A stretch of 56,643 bases of DNA from an uncultured Lachnospiraceae bacterium. Lineage in GTDB: Bacteria > Bacillota > Clostridia > Lachnospirales > Lachnospiraceae. Below the pieces are notes generated by a model. The model worked only from the letters and a program-made list of their open reading frames with translations. It was not told where the DNA came from and did no database searches. A program made the translations under genes and the position numbers. Where the stretch lies: contig CAJUST010000014.1 in assembly GCA_910589105.1 (NCBI GenBank), positions 1 through 56,643 on the forward strand. Reading direction: 5' to 3'. Positions 16,522 to 25,136 of this stretch are shown in pieces; within the stretch, counting starts at the first letter, position 1; each line of letters opens with the position of its first letter.

Positions 16522-16822
16522 GACAAAATATATCAAGCCATTGAAAATAACTTAATTCTATGCCATGCTGGTTGAGAACTTGAGATGATGTAAACAGATC
16601 TGAAAACGAAGACATAGCCAAAGTGAAAGAGGAATGGGGCGGCCTATAAAAAACAGCTAATTGTTTCGGGAACAATGCGTTACAATTAGAATGCGGATAC
16701 AAACTGGAAGGCAGTTTTTCCGGCTAACTGGGTAAACTGTGATAAATTCCGTTATTAAAGCTTAATAAACAGATAAAAATTGGTGGGGAAGATGTTCTTT
16801 TAAAAAATTTTAGCTTTTTGAT
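16522..16822. other. Unassigned stretch between padR promoter and methyltransferase remnant
   Basis: AT-rich and without a convincing gene. A short minus-strand open frame (16496-16702, 68 codons) exists, but it overlaps the padR promoter and has no ribosome site. I see no inverted repeats that would mark an insertion sequence. The stretch probably belongs to the same decayed island as the methyltransferase fragments. Confidence 0.4.
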
Positions 16823-17176
16823 TTGCCTGTCATATTAAATGGAAAGAAGAATAAGCGCTACAATGAGGATGGAACAGGACTTCTAGAAAGAATACTGGGC
16901 GGTGCGCTGTATATAGACCCTCCGTATAATGGCAGGCAGTATTTGCCATATTATCATGTGTTGGAAACAGCGGCAAAATATGACTTTCCTAAAGTAAAAG
17001 GAGTTACGGCGCAAAGGGAGTATGAAGACAACAAATCTAAGTTCTGCCTTAAAATGAAGGCGCTGGAAGTGTTTGGAGAATTGATAAGAAATGCGCGATA
17101 CAACTACATTATTTTGAGTTACAGCGCCGATGGATTGATGGGGTTAAGCGATATTGAAAATATAATGAAAACTTAA
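16823..17176 (+). pseudogene. C-terminal fragment of a D12-class adenine DNA methyltransferase
   Basis: The translated piece carries the catalytic motif YIDPPYNGRQY followed by YHVLETAAKYD, KGVTAQREY, and ILSYSADGLM, all typical of the C-terminal half of D12-class N6-adenine methyltransferases. The N-terminal SAM-binding part (FxGxG region) is missing, there is no ribosome site at the apparent TTG start, and the 3' end also stops early. It is therefore a truncated remnant. The DPPY motif is intact in this piece, unlike in the neighbouring pseudogene. The endonuclease partner, if there was one, is gone. Confidence 0.8.
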
Positions 17177-17247
17177 AAGCCGTTCACAATCTAATTTGTC
17201 TGGAGAATGATCTGAATTGCTAATTTATATAGAAAAGGAGATGGGAC

Positions 17248-17897
17248 GTGGCTGAATTTAGGAAAAGCCCACTTAACTATACGGGGGAATATAAAATTCT
17301 TAAACATATTATTCCGTCTTTTCCATTAAATATCCATAAATTTGAAGATTTATTTGCGGGTGGTTTCAATGTTGGGATTAATGTTCAGGCAGATACGATC
17401 TATGAGAATGACTAGATTACAATTATGATTGATCTGTTTTCCTTTTTTTGAGATACGAATATAGATGAAATTTTAGGAAAAATCAAGGATCGCATATCGT
17501 AATTTGGCTTAACGGATACAAATGCAGACGGATATTTAAAATTAAGAAAAGAATACAATCAGCATAAAAGTATATTAGATTTTTTTCTTCTTACTCATAT
17601 AATTCTTCGATTGAACACAATTTGATAAACTTTGTCAAAACTCTGCAAGAAAAGGACATTGTATGTTCAAATGTCGATTTTATGGAGAAAAATTTTTCTG
17701 TATTAGAAGCCAAAGATTTGGTATATTGCGACTCGCTGTACTTAATTACGACAGGATCGTATAATGATGGGAAAAGAGGGTTCAAGGACTGGATGGAAGT
17801 GGAAGAAATCCAATTATTGCGGCTTTTAGACAGATTAAATGGTCTCAAATTCCCTATTATACAGTATATTTCAACTTTGCAATATTTGTCTTTTTGA
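17248..17897 (+). pseudogene. Decayed D12-class (Dam/DpnM-like) adenine methyltransferase
   Basis: The gene keeps its original GTG start with an AAAAGGAG site and opens EFRKSPLNYTGEYKILKHI, then FEDLFAGGFNVGINV, the N-terminal SAM-binding region of Dam-type enzymes. In-frame stops follow at 17413 (TAG), 17449 (TGA) and 17500 (TAA), although the coding frame still resembles the family (DGYLKLRKEYNQHKSILDFF). A frame change near 17590, and apparently a deletion, lead into LINFVKTLQEKDIVCSN and YLITTGSYNDGKRGFKDW. The catalytic DPPY has become DSLY at about 17730. The C-terminus is also lost. This gene is clearly dead. Confidence 0.88.
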
Positions 17898-18199
17898 GTT
17901 AGTTATATTTTTCTTTTCCAAAGCAGAATCTTACTTTTTTGCATAATTTAGGTATGCAAAGGCATTATAAAAATAAGAATTTTCTGATTGATAATCATAA
18001 TCAGGTTGGAAGTTTCCAGAAATAAGTGGAAAGAGTAGTTGGTCTGAGGGTGTAAATACTTTTAAAATTTCAGATAATTAAAAAATCGTATTTGCTCGCT
18101 GTTTTTAATGTTTATTAATTGTATTTGAGATAATATTTCATAACTTAAGCATAAATGCAACTGCATCCAGAAAAATTTCAACCAAAAATTTTAGCTGGG
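17898..18199. other. AT-rich gap before the carB promoter
   Basis: No gene, RNA motif or repeat recognised. It looks like the downstream end of the decayed methyltransferase island. Confidence 0.5.
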
Positions 18200-18228
18200 T
18201 TTACAGACTGCTTGGATTTGTTTATAAT
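18200..18228 (+). promoter_or_regulatory. Sigma-A promoter of carB
   Basis: TTTACA (18200-18205), 17-base spacer and a perfect TATAAT (18223-18228), about 50 bases before the carB start. No PyrR or arginine riboswitch-like element was recognised in the short leader. Confidence 0.8.
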
Positions 18229-18279
18229 AGAAACGGTTCTGAAAATTATATAGCAATCAGGGAATGCGAGGAAAACAGA

Positions 18280-21200
18280 ATGAAAAGAAATGATATTCAT
18301 AAGATACTGATTATAGGCTCCGGTCCAATTATCATTGGACAGGCATGTGAATTTGATTATTCAGGCACACAGGCGTGTAAGGCGCTGAAAAACCTTGGGT
18401 ATGAAATTGTGCTGGTCAATTCGAATCCGGCGACCATTATGACCGATCCGGAAACGGCGGATGTGACCTACATTGAGCCGTTGAACGTGGAACGCCTTAC
18501 GCAGATTATTGAGAAAGAGCGGCCGGATGCGTTGCTGCCGAATTTAGGAGGGCAGTCTGGGTTAAATCTTTGCGCGGAGCTTGCAAAAGCGGGGGCGCTG
18601 GATCGATACAATGTAAAAGTGATTGGCGTCCAAGTAGATGCGATTGAACGGGGAGAAGACCGTGTTGAATTTAAGAAAACAATGAACAGTCTTGGCATTG
18701 AAATGGCAAGAAGTGAAGTGGCTTATTCGGTAGAGGAGGCTCTTTCTATTGCGGACAGGCTTGGTTATCCGGTCGTTTTGCGTCCTGCGTATACGATGGG
18801 CGGAGCCGGCGGCGGTCTGGTCTATAACGTAGAAGAATTGAAAACAGTATGCGCCAGAGGGCTTCAGGCAAGTCTGGTCGGGCAGGTTCTTGTGGAAGAA
18901 TCTATTTTAGGCTGGGAGGAACTTGAACTGGAAGTTGTCCGTGATTCCAAAAATAATATGATTACTGTATGTTTTATTGAAAATATCGATCCGCTCGGCG
19001 TGCATACAGGAGATTCTTTTTGTTCTGCCCCTATGCTTACGATTTCCCAAGACGTACAAGATGAGCTTCAGCGGCAGGCGTACAAGATTGTTGAGGCGAT
19101 TCAGGTGATTGGAGGGACGAATGTACAGTTTGCCCATGATCCGGTAAGTGGAAGGATTATTGTCATTGAAATCAATCCCAGAACATCGCGATCTTCCGCG
19201 CTGGCGTCGAAAGCGACAGGCTTTCCCATTGCGCTGGTGTCTGCCATGCTCGCGTGTGGCGTAACTTTAGATGAAATTCCCTGTGGCAAGTATGGCGCAT
19301 TGGATCAATATACTCCGGGAGGAGATTATATTGTCATTAAATTTGCCCGCTGGGCTTTTGAAAAGTTTAAAGGGGCAGAGGATAAACTAGGCACTCAGAT
19401 GCGCGCTGTCGGCGAGGTGATGAGCATTGGAAAGACCTACAAAGAAGCATTCCAAAAAGCAATCCGAAGTTTGGAAAATGGAAGGTATGGACTGGGGTTT
19501 GCAAAAGACTATGCTTCAAAGAGTAAGCGGGAACTTTTAAAAATGCTTGCAGTTCCCACAAGTGAGCGGCAGTTTATTATGTATGAAGCATTGCGTAAAG
19601 GCGCATCAGTGGAAGAATTATATGAATTGACGAAGATTAAACATTATTTTATTGAACAGATGAAAGAGCTTATGGAGGAGGAAGAAGCTCTTTTGAAACA
19701 GAAAGGGCAGGCGCCATCAGTTGAAGCGCTTAGGCAGGCGAAGCTAGATGGATTTTCGGATAGGTATTTAAGCCAGATTTTAGAAATTTCAGAAAGTGAA
19801 ATCCGTGTGGCGAGAGTTGCGGCAGGGATAGAAGAAGCGTGGGAAGGCGTCCATGTAAGTGGGACGAAAGATTCGGCTTATTATTATTCCAGTTATCATA
19901 TAAAAGATGAAAGTCTAGTTTGCGCAGATAAGCCGAAAATTATGATTTTAGGCGGCGGCCCGAACCGCATTGGTCAGGGCATTGAGTTTGATTATTGCTG
20001 TGTCCATGCAGCCATTGCCCTAAAGAAACTGGGATTTGAAACGATTATTGTAAACTGCAATCCGGAAACGGTATCCACAGATTATGATACGTCTGATAAA
20101 TTATATTTTGAGCCGCTGACATTAGAAGATGTGCTTAGCATCCATGAAAAAGAAAAGCCTGTCGGCGTAATTGCGCAGTTTGGCGGGCAGACGCCGTTAA
20201 ATCTTGCGGCAGACTTAAAGAAAAACGGCGTGAAAATTTTGGGAACTACGCCGGAAACGATTGATATGGCGGAAGACCGTGATTTGTTCCGCGCTATGAT
20301 GGATAAATTAGGGATTCCGATGCCACAGGCTGGAATGGCGGTAAATGTAGACGAAGCGCTTTCTATCGCAAACGAAATCGGCTATCCGGTAATGGTGCGT
20401 CCTTCTTATGTATTAGGAGGCCGGGGCATGGAAGTGGTGCATGATGATGAATCTTTGATTTACTATATGAAGGCCGCCGTCGGCGTAACGCCGGATCGTC
20501 CGATTTTGATTGATCGGTTTTTACAACATGCGACGGAATGTGAGGCGGATGCAATCAGTGACGGGGAGAATGTATTTGTTCCGGCTGTGATGGAACATAT
20601 CGAACTGGCAGGGGTGCATTCTGGGGATTCCGCCTGTATCCTGCCGTCAAAACATTTGTCCAAAGAACAGATTGAACTGATAAAAGAATATACTAGAAAA
20701 ATTGCGCAGGAAATGAATGTCGTAGGGCTTATGAATATGCAGTATGCAATAGAGGACGGCACGATTTATGTATTAGAAGCAAACCCGAGAGCATCCCGCA
20801 CTGTGCCTCTGGTATCCAAAGTCTGCGGCATCAATATGGTAAAACTTGCCACGGAAATAATGACGGCAAAGATTACGGGGAACCCGTCTCCTGTGCCGGA
20901 GCTTAGCGACAGGGAAATTCCATATTATGGCGTAAAAGAAGCAGTATTCCCGTTTAACATGTTTCAGGAAGTGGATCCTCTGTTAGGGCCGGAAATGCGT
21001 TCGACGGGGGAAGTGTTAGGGCTTTCCAGCAGTTACGGAAAGGCATTTTATAAAGCGCAGGAAGCGACGCAGACAAAACTTCCAATGGAAGGAACTGTGC
21101 TGTTCAGCGTAAACGACAAAGACAAACCGGAGCTTGTGGAAACGGCAAGAGATTTTTATGAAAGCGGATTCTGCATTATGGCGACCGGAAGCACCTGCGA

Positions 21201-21498
21201 TAGAATACGGGAAGCGGGCATGGAAGCGGAGAAGATTTCGAAAATTAGTGAAGGCCGCCCTAATATTTTAGACGCCATTGCAAACAGGCAGATTGATCTG
21301 ATTATTAATACGCCAAATGACAAGAAAGGGACGGTAGACGACAGTTATATCCGAAAAGCGGCGATTAAAAACAGGATTCCATATATGACGACGATGGCGG
21401 CGGCAAAAGCGACTGCGGCAGGGATTCGTTCTATGAAAAAAGGAGAAGGCCAGCCTGTGAAATCCCTTCAGGAATATCACAGAAGCATCAAAGGATAG
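18280..21498 (+). CDS. carB: Carbamoyl-phosphate synthase large subunit
   Basis: Uses bicarbonate, two ATP and ammonia (from the CarA glutaminase subunit) to make carbamoyl phosphate for pyrimidines and arginine. The 1072-aa length is full. Two ATP-grasp halves are visible: GSGPIIIGQACEFDYSGTQ and LRPAYTMGGAGGG in the first, GGGPNRIGQGIEFDYCCVH and VRPSYVLGGRGMEVV in the second. The C-terminal MGS-like allosteric domain is at about 930-1072. It stands alone between its own promoter and a terminator; carA is not adjacent and not in this window. ArgF, a user of its product, is about 11 kb away on the other strand. Confidence 0.98.
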   Translation: MKRNDIHKILIIGSGPIIIGQACEFDYSGTQACKALKNLGYEIVLVNSNPATIMTDPETADVTYIEPLNVERLTQIIEKERPDALLPNLGGQSGLNLCAELAKAGALDRYNVKVIGVQVDAIERGEDRVEFKKTMNSLGIEMARSEVAYSVEEALSIADRLGYPVVLRPAYTMGGAGGGLVYNVEELKTVCARGLQASLVGQVLVEESILGWEELELEVVRDSKNNMITVCFIENIDPLGVHTGDSFCSAPMLTISQDVQDELQRQAYKIVEAIQVIGGTNVQFAHDPVSGRIIVIEINPRTSRSSALASKATGFPIALVSAMLACGVTLDEIPCGKYGALDQYTPGGDYIVIKFARWAFEKFKGAEDKLGTQMRAVGEVMSIGKTYKEAFQKAIRSLENGRYGLGFAKDYASKSKRELLKMLAVPTSERQFIMYEALRKGASVEELYELTKIKHYFIEQMKELMEEEEALLKQKGQAPSVEALRQAKLDGFSDRYLSQILEISESEIRVARVAAGIEEAWEGVHVSGTKDSAYYYSSYHIKDESLVCADKPKIMILGGGPNRIGQGIEFDYCCVHAAIALKKLGFETIIVNCNPETVSTDYDTSDKLYFEPLTLEDVLSIHEKEKPVGVIAQFGGQTPLNLAADLKKNGVKILGTTPETIDMAEDRDLFRAMMDKLGIPMPQAGMAVNVDEALSIANEIGYPVMVRPSYVLGGRGMEVVHDDESLIYYMKAAVGVTPDRPILIDRFLQHATECEADAISDGENVFVPAVMEHIELAGVHSGDSACILPSKHLSKEQIELIKEYTRKIAQEMNVVGLMNMQYAIEDGTIYVLEANPRASRTVPLVSKVCGINMVKLATEIMTAKITGNPSPVPELSDREIPYYGVKEAVFPFNMFQEVDPLLGPEMRSTGEVLGLSSSYGKAFYKAQEATQTKLPMEGTVLFSVNDKDKPELVETARDFYESGFCIMATGSTCDRIREAGMEAEKISKISEGRPNILDAIANRQIDLIINTPNDKKGTVDDSYIRKAAIKNRIPYMTTMAAAKATAAGIRSMKKGEGQPVKSLQEYHRSIKG

Positions 21499-21562
21499 CA
21501 GGCTGCCAAAGGCTGTACAGTGGCGCTTTTGACGTGAAATAGCATAGCGGGAGTTTTCCTGC

Positions 21563-21612
21563 TAAAAAAGAATCCTCGGACGGAATGTGAGATGTCTGGG
21601 GATTCTTTTTTA
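21563..21612 (+). terminator. Bidirectional-type terminator after carB
   Basis: Arms AAAAAAGAATCC and GGATTCTTTTTT separated by about 24 bases; the A run and T run would allow use on either strand. Confidence 0.85.
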
Positions 21613-21716
21613 AACATCAAGATTGATTTGCATTCTTTTGCCTGACGGCGGTTTATCAAAATAAATAATTTGAATGTTCTCCGCAGTTCTTGTAAAATAT
21701 GCGTTTTTCTGGAATT

Positions 21717-21750
21717 TAAAAAGAGGAACGGGCAACGTCGCCCATTCCTC
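21717..21750 (-). terminator. Terminator after rubrerythrin
   Basis: Eleven-base arms GAGGAACGGGC and GCCCATTCCTC (one G-T type mismatch) around a 6-base loop, followed on the minus strand by five T. It ends the perR-rubrerythrin unit. Confidence 0.88.
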
Positions 21751-21778
21751 TAAAATTTATATAATATACGGTTTGTTC

Positions 21779-22321
21779 TTAACCAAAGTATCTCTTAAGG
21801 AGTCCTTCAAAAGCTTTTCCATGTCTTGCTTCGTCACGGGCCATTTCGTGTACCGTGTCATGGATTGCATCTAAATTCTGCGCTTTTGCGCGTTTTGCAA
21901 GATCGAATTTTCCTGCGGTTGCGCCGTTTTCTGCGTCTACGCGCATTTCAAGGTTTTTCTTCGTGCTGTCTGTTACGACTTCACCAAGCAGTTCTGCGAA
22001 TTTAGCGGCATGTTCCGCTTCTTCCCAAGCAGCTTTTTCCCAGTATAATCCGATTTCCGGATAACCTTCTCTATGCGCAACTCTTGCCATAGCAAGGTAC
22101 ATTCCAACTTCTGAGCACTCGCCTTCGAAGTTTGCCCTTAAATCCGCTACGATGTCTTCACTTACGCCTTTTGCAACGCCTACAACGTGTTCAGCAGCCC
22201 ATGTTTTCTCGCCTTCCTGCTTCGTGAATTTCTCAGCCGGAGCTTTACAGATTGGACAGGATTCCGGAGCCTGATCTCCCTCGTGAACATAACCACATAC
22301 AGAACATACAAATTTAGCCAT
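21779..22321 (-). CDS. Reverse rubrerythrin (rubredoxin domain first)
   Basis: Non-haem diiron peroxidase protecting anaerobes against hydrogen peroxide, using electrons passed through rubredoxin. The ATG at 22321 gives 180 aa. The rubredoxin FeS4 domain comes first (CSVCGYVHEGDQAPESCPIC, about residues 5-24). The ferritin-like diiron domain follows, with EGECSEVGMYLAMA, WEEAEHAAKFAE and EMARDEARHGKA supplying the Glu/His ligands. This reversed domain order is the revRbr type of Clostridia. It follows perR after 28 bases and should be de-repressed by peroxide with it. Confidence 0.95.
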   Translation of the reverse strand: MAKFVCSVCGYVHEGDQAPESCPICKAPAEKFTKQEGEKTWAAEHVVGVAKGVSEDIVADLRANFEGECSEVGMYLAMARVAHREGYPEIGLYWEKAAWEEAEHAAKFAELLGEVVTDSTKKNLEMRVDAENGATAGKFDLAKRAKAQNLDAIHDTVHEMARDEARHGKAFEGLLKRYFG

Positions 22322-22349
22322 AATAATAATCTCCTTTTCATTTATAATT

Positions 22350-22736
22350 TTATTTTTTATTATGATAACATTCTGGACAAAGTCCAAAAAAATGTGTCAC
22401 ATGACTGGCAATCATGCCTTGAAAATTTTGTTTTGCAAAGTCTTCCAAATTCAGGTCAAAACCAATTTCAATATCCAGAACACTGCCGCAGTTTGTGCAG
22501 ATAAAATGACAATGCGGCTGAATGTTTCCGTCAAAATGATCTGGCCCTATGCCGGAAGAAATTCGCAAGATTTCACCCATTTCCGCCAAAAGGTTTAAAT
22601 TCCGGTATACCGTCCCAAGACTGATATTCGGATATTCCTTCCGCAAATCCCGATAGACTGTTTCGGCTGTCGGATGTGTCCGGTGGGCGTCCAGATACTT
22701 TTGGATGGATTCGCGTTGTCTGCTGTATTTTAGCAT
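22350..22736 (-). CDS. perR: Fur-family peroxide regulator (PerR-like)
   Basis: 128-aa winged-helix metalloregulator. The helix-turn-helix region spans about residues 20-60 (TAETVYRDLRKEYPNISLGTVYRNLNLL). The metal-binding half shows GPDHFDGNIQPHCHFIC with CTNC, and a second structural zinc pair CPEC near the end. The adjacency to rubrerythrin, and the dyad TAGTAATCATTACTA in its promoter, favour PerR over Fur or Zur. It probably represses itself and rubrerythrin until peroxide oxidises its iron site. Confidence 0.9.
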   Translation of the reverse strand: MLKYSRQRESIQKYLDAHRTHPTAETVYRDLRKEYPNISLGTVYRNLNLLAEMGEILRISSGIGPDHFDGNIQPHCHFICTNCGSVLDIEIGFDLNLEDFAKQNFQGMIASHVTHFFGLCPECYHNKK

Positions 22737-22758
22737 TCCGTTGCTTTCCTCCTAAAAA

Positions 22759-22812
22759 TAGTAATCATTACTACTTTTAGCTTAGTATAATATAAAGCCT
22801 ACAGCTTGTCAA
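22759..22812 (-). promoter_or_regulatory. Promoter and PerR-type box of perR-rubrerythrin
   Basis: On the minus strand, TTGACA (22807-22812), 17-base spacer and TATACT (22784-22789). Downstream of the -10 is the perfect 7-1-7 dyad TAGTAATCATTACTA at 22759-22773, matching the spacing of PerR boxes. Confidence 0.87.
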
Positions 22813-22887
22813 TTCTTTTTTTTAAAATTCCGGTATAATTTTTTTGCCAGCGCATAAAATGCAGTAAAAACAATTATGAGAGGCATC

Positions 22888-23913
22888 ATGGCAGGATTAC
22901 AACGCTTTATTACTTATATTTATAAATATGACAACGATGAAAAAATGGAAAACACCGGATTTGCAAAATTTGAAATTCGGGGAAATATCTGTAAAATAGA
23001 AGCGCATATCCGAAATATAAGTATGGAACAAAAAGAAACAACAGTTTATTTATTTGCAAGAAAAGCGGAAATTATGCAGGGAATTCCGGTTGGGACAATG
23101 GCTGTTTCGCGGGGATGCGCGGACGTTAGGTATGCGTTTGACGTAAACGGGCTTGTGAAATTCGGGCTTACGATGGGAGAGATGGAAGGGCTGTATCTTC
23201 CATTTGAAAATCAAATTTATCTTGCAAGCCAGTGGAAAGAAGGAGTGATAAAAAAAGAAAATTTCCGTATTTTAGAAGAAAAAGCGGAAAAAGAAGAAAA
23301 GGAAGTAAGAAACAAGGAAAAGGAGACAGAGAAAACACAGGCAGAGCCTAAGAGAAAAGCGGAAGAAGAACACACGCCACAGCCAGTTATGGAAAAAGGC
23401 GGGCGGCAGGACTTAAAGATTTTGCCGCAGCAGGAAGAAAGCAGGCAAGAAGAAAAAAGAGGGGACGAGAGCGGGAAAACGGAACGTAATGGAGAGGGCG
23501 AAAGCGGACAGCCAATTCAGGCGACAGAACTTCCCTTGGAAGAATTTTTTTGCGTAAACGGCTGGGACGGGATTTTTAGGAAACTCAGGCTGAAGTTAGA
23601 ATTATTATATCCATTTGAAGGACAGGACATTGAATGCGTCAAGATGCAGTTAGGGGATTTACGGGAACTTCCCAAAAAATACTGGTCTATTGGGAACAAC
23701 AGTTTTCTTCTGCATGGATTCTTTAATTACCGGCATATTATTTTTGGACAACAGGAAGAAAATGGAAAAAAACAGTATTTTATAGGGGTTCCGGGCGTTT
23801 TCCAGAATCAAGAGCGGATTATGGCGACAATGTTTGGCTTTCCGGATTTTCGGACGGCGAAGACGGCGGAATATAAGACGGGGAATTTTGGTTACTGGTA
23901 CCGTCTGTTTTGA
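22888..23913 (+). CDS. DUF6128-like protein with charged linker (341 aa)
   Basis: The family looks like the Lachnospiraceae DUF6128 group; I am not certain of the name. I start it at ATG 22888, preceded by GAGAGG; an ATG four codons earlier is also possible. Residues 5-125 form a beta-rich N-terminal domain (RFITYIYKYDND, KFEIRGNICKIEAHI). A long, very charged Lys/Glu-rich linker spans about 130-215. A conserved-looking C-terminal domain (about 220-341) has FEGQDIECVKMQL, FLLHGFFNYRHIIFG, IGVPGVFQNQERIMATMFG and GNFGYWYR. No signal peptide is seen, and the function is unknown. Its last 95 bases overlap the convergent GNAT gene. Confidence 0.78.
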   Translation: MAGLQRFITYIYKYDNDEKMENTGFAKFEIRGNICKIEAHIRNISMEQKETTVYLFARKAEIMQGIPVGTMAVSRGCADVRYAFDVNGLVKFGLTMGEMEGLYLPFENQIYLASQWKEGVIKKENFRILEEKAEKEEKEVRNKEKETEKTQAEPKRKAEEEHTPQPVMEKGGRQDLKILPQQEESRQEEKRGDESGKTERNGEGESGQPIQATELPLEEFFCVNGWDGIFRKLRLKLELLYPFEGQDIECVKMQLGDLRELPKKYWSIGNNSFLLHGFFNYRHIIFGQQEENGKKQYFIGVPGVFQNQERIMATMFGFPDFRTAKTAEYKTGNFGYWYRLF

Positions 23914-24454
23914 TCCGCGCAAATAACATATGGTCTTCCCAGCTCCCGCGGATGCGGATTGATTTCCGGCAGATGCCTTCGAATTGAAATCCAAGGTCTT
24001 TTAAAAGCCGGATAGAAGCGGAATTATCCTCCATCACATAAGCTTCAATGCGGTGGAGGTTGAGTTCTTCAAACATCAAGGAAACGCCAAAAGACATCGC
24101 CTCTCTCGCATAGCCTTTGTGCCAATAAGCCTCGTCGAGTTTGTAGCCTGTTTCACAGCGTTCAAAAGCAGAACGTAGAATATTATAAAAACTAATTGTG
24201 CCAATTAATTTTTCCGGCTGGCGCTTTTCAAAAATCCAGAACCGGATATATTTTTTTTGCAAGGCAAGGTGATATTCATGGGACAAAACGGCTTTTTGGT
24301 ATTCTCTTGTATAGAAATTCAAAGGCCGTACCGCTTCGTACCGTTCGAACAAGACACGGTTATTTTTATAAAATTCCAGTGTTTTAGAAGCGTATTCCCA
24401 ACTGGGTTCCAATAATTTTAGAATTAAATGCTGCGTTTCATATTTAAAATCCAT
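23819..24454 (-). CDS. GNAT acetyltransferase (RimJ/RimL type)
   Basis: 211 aa. The acetyl-CoA binding and catalytic core is at about 70-180: LIGTISFYNILRSAFERCETGYKL, then YWHKGYAREAMSF (Q/RxxGxG/A-type loop) and NLHRIEAYVMEDNSASIRLLKDLGFQFEG. This is the pattern of enzymes acetylating N-terminal amino groups of ribosomal or other proteins. The C-terminal 30 residues are Ser/Pro-rich. The start lacks a close ribosome site, so the true start could be a little different. Its 3' end overlaps the DUF6128-like gene on the opposite strand by 95 bases, which is unusual. Confidence 0.9.
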   Translation of the reverse strand: MDFKYETQHLILKLLEPSWEYASKTLEFYKNNRVLFERYEAVRPLNFYTREYQKAVLSHEYHLALQKKYIRFWIFEKRQPEKLIGTISFYNILRSAFERCETGYKLDEAYWHKGYAREAMSFGVSLMFEELNLHRIEAYVMEDNSASIRLLKDLGFQFEGICRKSIRIRGSWEDHMLFARIKTDGTSNQNSPSYIPPSSPSENPESQTLSP

Positions 24455-24514
24455 AGCGTTTTGAATGTGTTTCCTCCATTAATAAATACAGAAAGAGGCA
24501 AATGAGGTTCTTTC

Positions 24515-24543
24515 TTGTGAAATCATATAGTTGATAGTATACT
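24515..24543 (+). promoter_or_regulatory. Promoter of tadA
   Basis: TTGTGA (24515-24520), 17-base spacer and TATACT (24538-24543), about 30 bases before the start codon. Confidence 0.65.
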
Positions 24544-24573
24544 ATAGATAGAATAAGTTGGAAAGGGAAAAGT

Positions 24574-25056
24574 ATGTCAGATACAGATGAAAAATTTATG
24601 CGGGAAGCGATCCGTCAGGCGAAAAAAGCGTATGCAAAAGAAGAAACTCCGATTGGATGCGTGATAGTGCAAGATGGAACCATTATTGCGCGGGGATATA
24701 ATAGAAGAAATACAGATAAAATTGCGCTTGCCCATGCAGAACTTTCCGCGATAAGAAAAGCGGGCAAAAAATGTGGGGATTGGCGTTTAGAAGACTGCGT
24801 GATGTACGTCACATTAGAGCCGTGTCAGATGTGCGCAGGAGCAATCGTGCAGTCCAGAATGAAAAAAGTTGTGATCGGCGCTATGAATCCGAAAGCAGGC
24901 TGCGCAGGTTCCGTCTTAAACTTATTGCAAATGCAGGCGTTTAACCATCAGGTGGAAATTGAACGCGGCGTTCTGCAAGAAGAATGTTCTGCGCTTCTCA
25001 GCGCTTTTTTTCAAGAGCTGCGGGAAAAAAAGAGGAAAATATTTAAAAAATCTTAA
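24574..25056 (+). CDS. tadA: tRNA-specific adenosine deaminase
   Basis: Converts adenosine-34 of tRNA-Arg(ACG) to inosine so it can read several codons. The 160-aa protein shows the zinc-deaminase motifs HAELSAI (catalytic His and Glu) and PCQMCAGAI (two zinc cysteines, about residues 83-91). GAMNPKAGCAGS follows, a signature of TadA rather than cytidine deaminase. It is the first of a plus-strand pair with the C39-like peptidase. The signal-recognition-particle RNA gene that often follows tadA in other Firmicutes is not present here. Confidence 0.96.
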   Translation: MSDTDEKFMREAIRQAKKAYAKEETPIGCVIVQDGTIIARGYNRRNTDKIALAHAELSAIRKAGKKCGDWRLEDCVMYVTLEPCQMCAGAIVQSRMKKVVIGAMNPKAGCAGSVLNLLQMQAFNHQVEIERGVLQEECSALLSAFFQELREKKRKIFKKS

Positions 25057-25136
25057 CAAAAAGAAAATAAAGAATCAAAGCAATGAAACCGCTCCTCCTG
25101 TATAATATTAAAAAAACAGGAAGGGCGGTTAATAAA

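Noticed and set aside
16496..16702. Minus-strand 68-codon frame beside the padR promoter
   Set aside because: Overlaps the promoter and operator, has no ribosome site and no recognised domain; kept only as unassigned sequence.
16823..17897. Intact restriction-modification system
   Set aside because: Stops, a frameshift, a changed catalytic motif and missing ends show both methyltransferases are dead, and no endonuclease gene is present.
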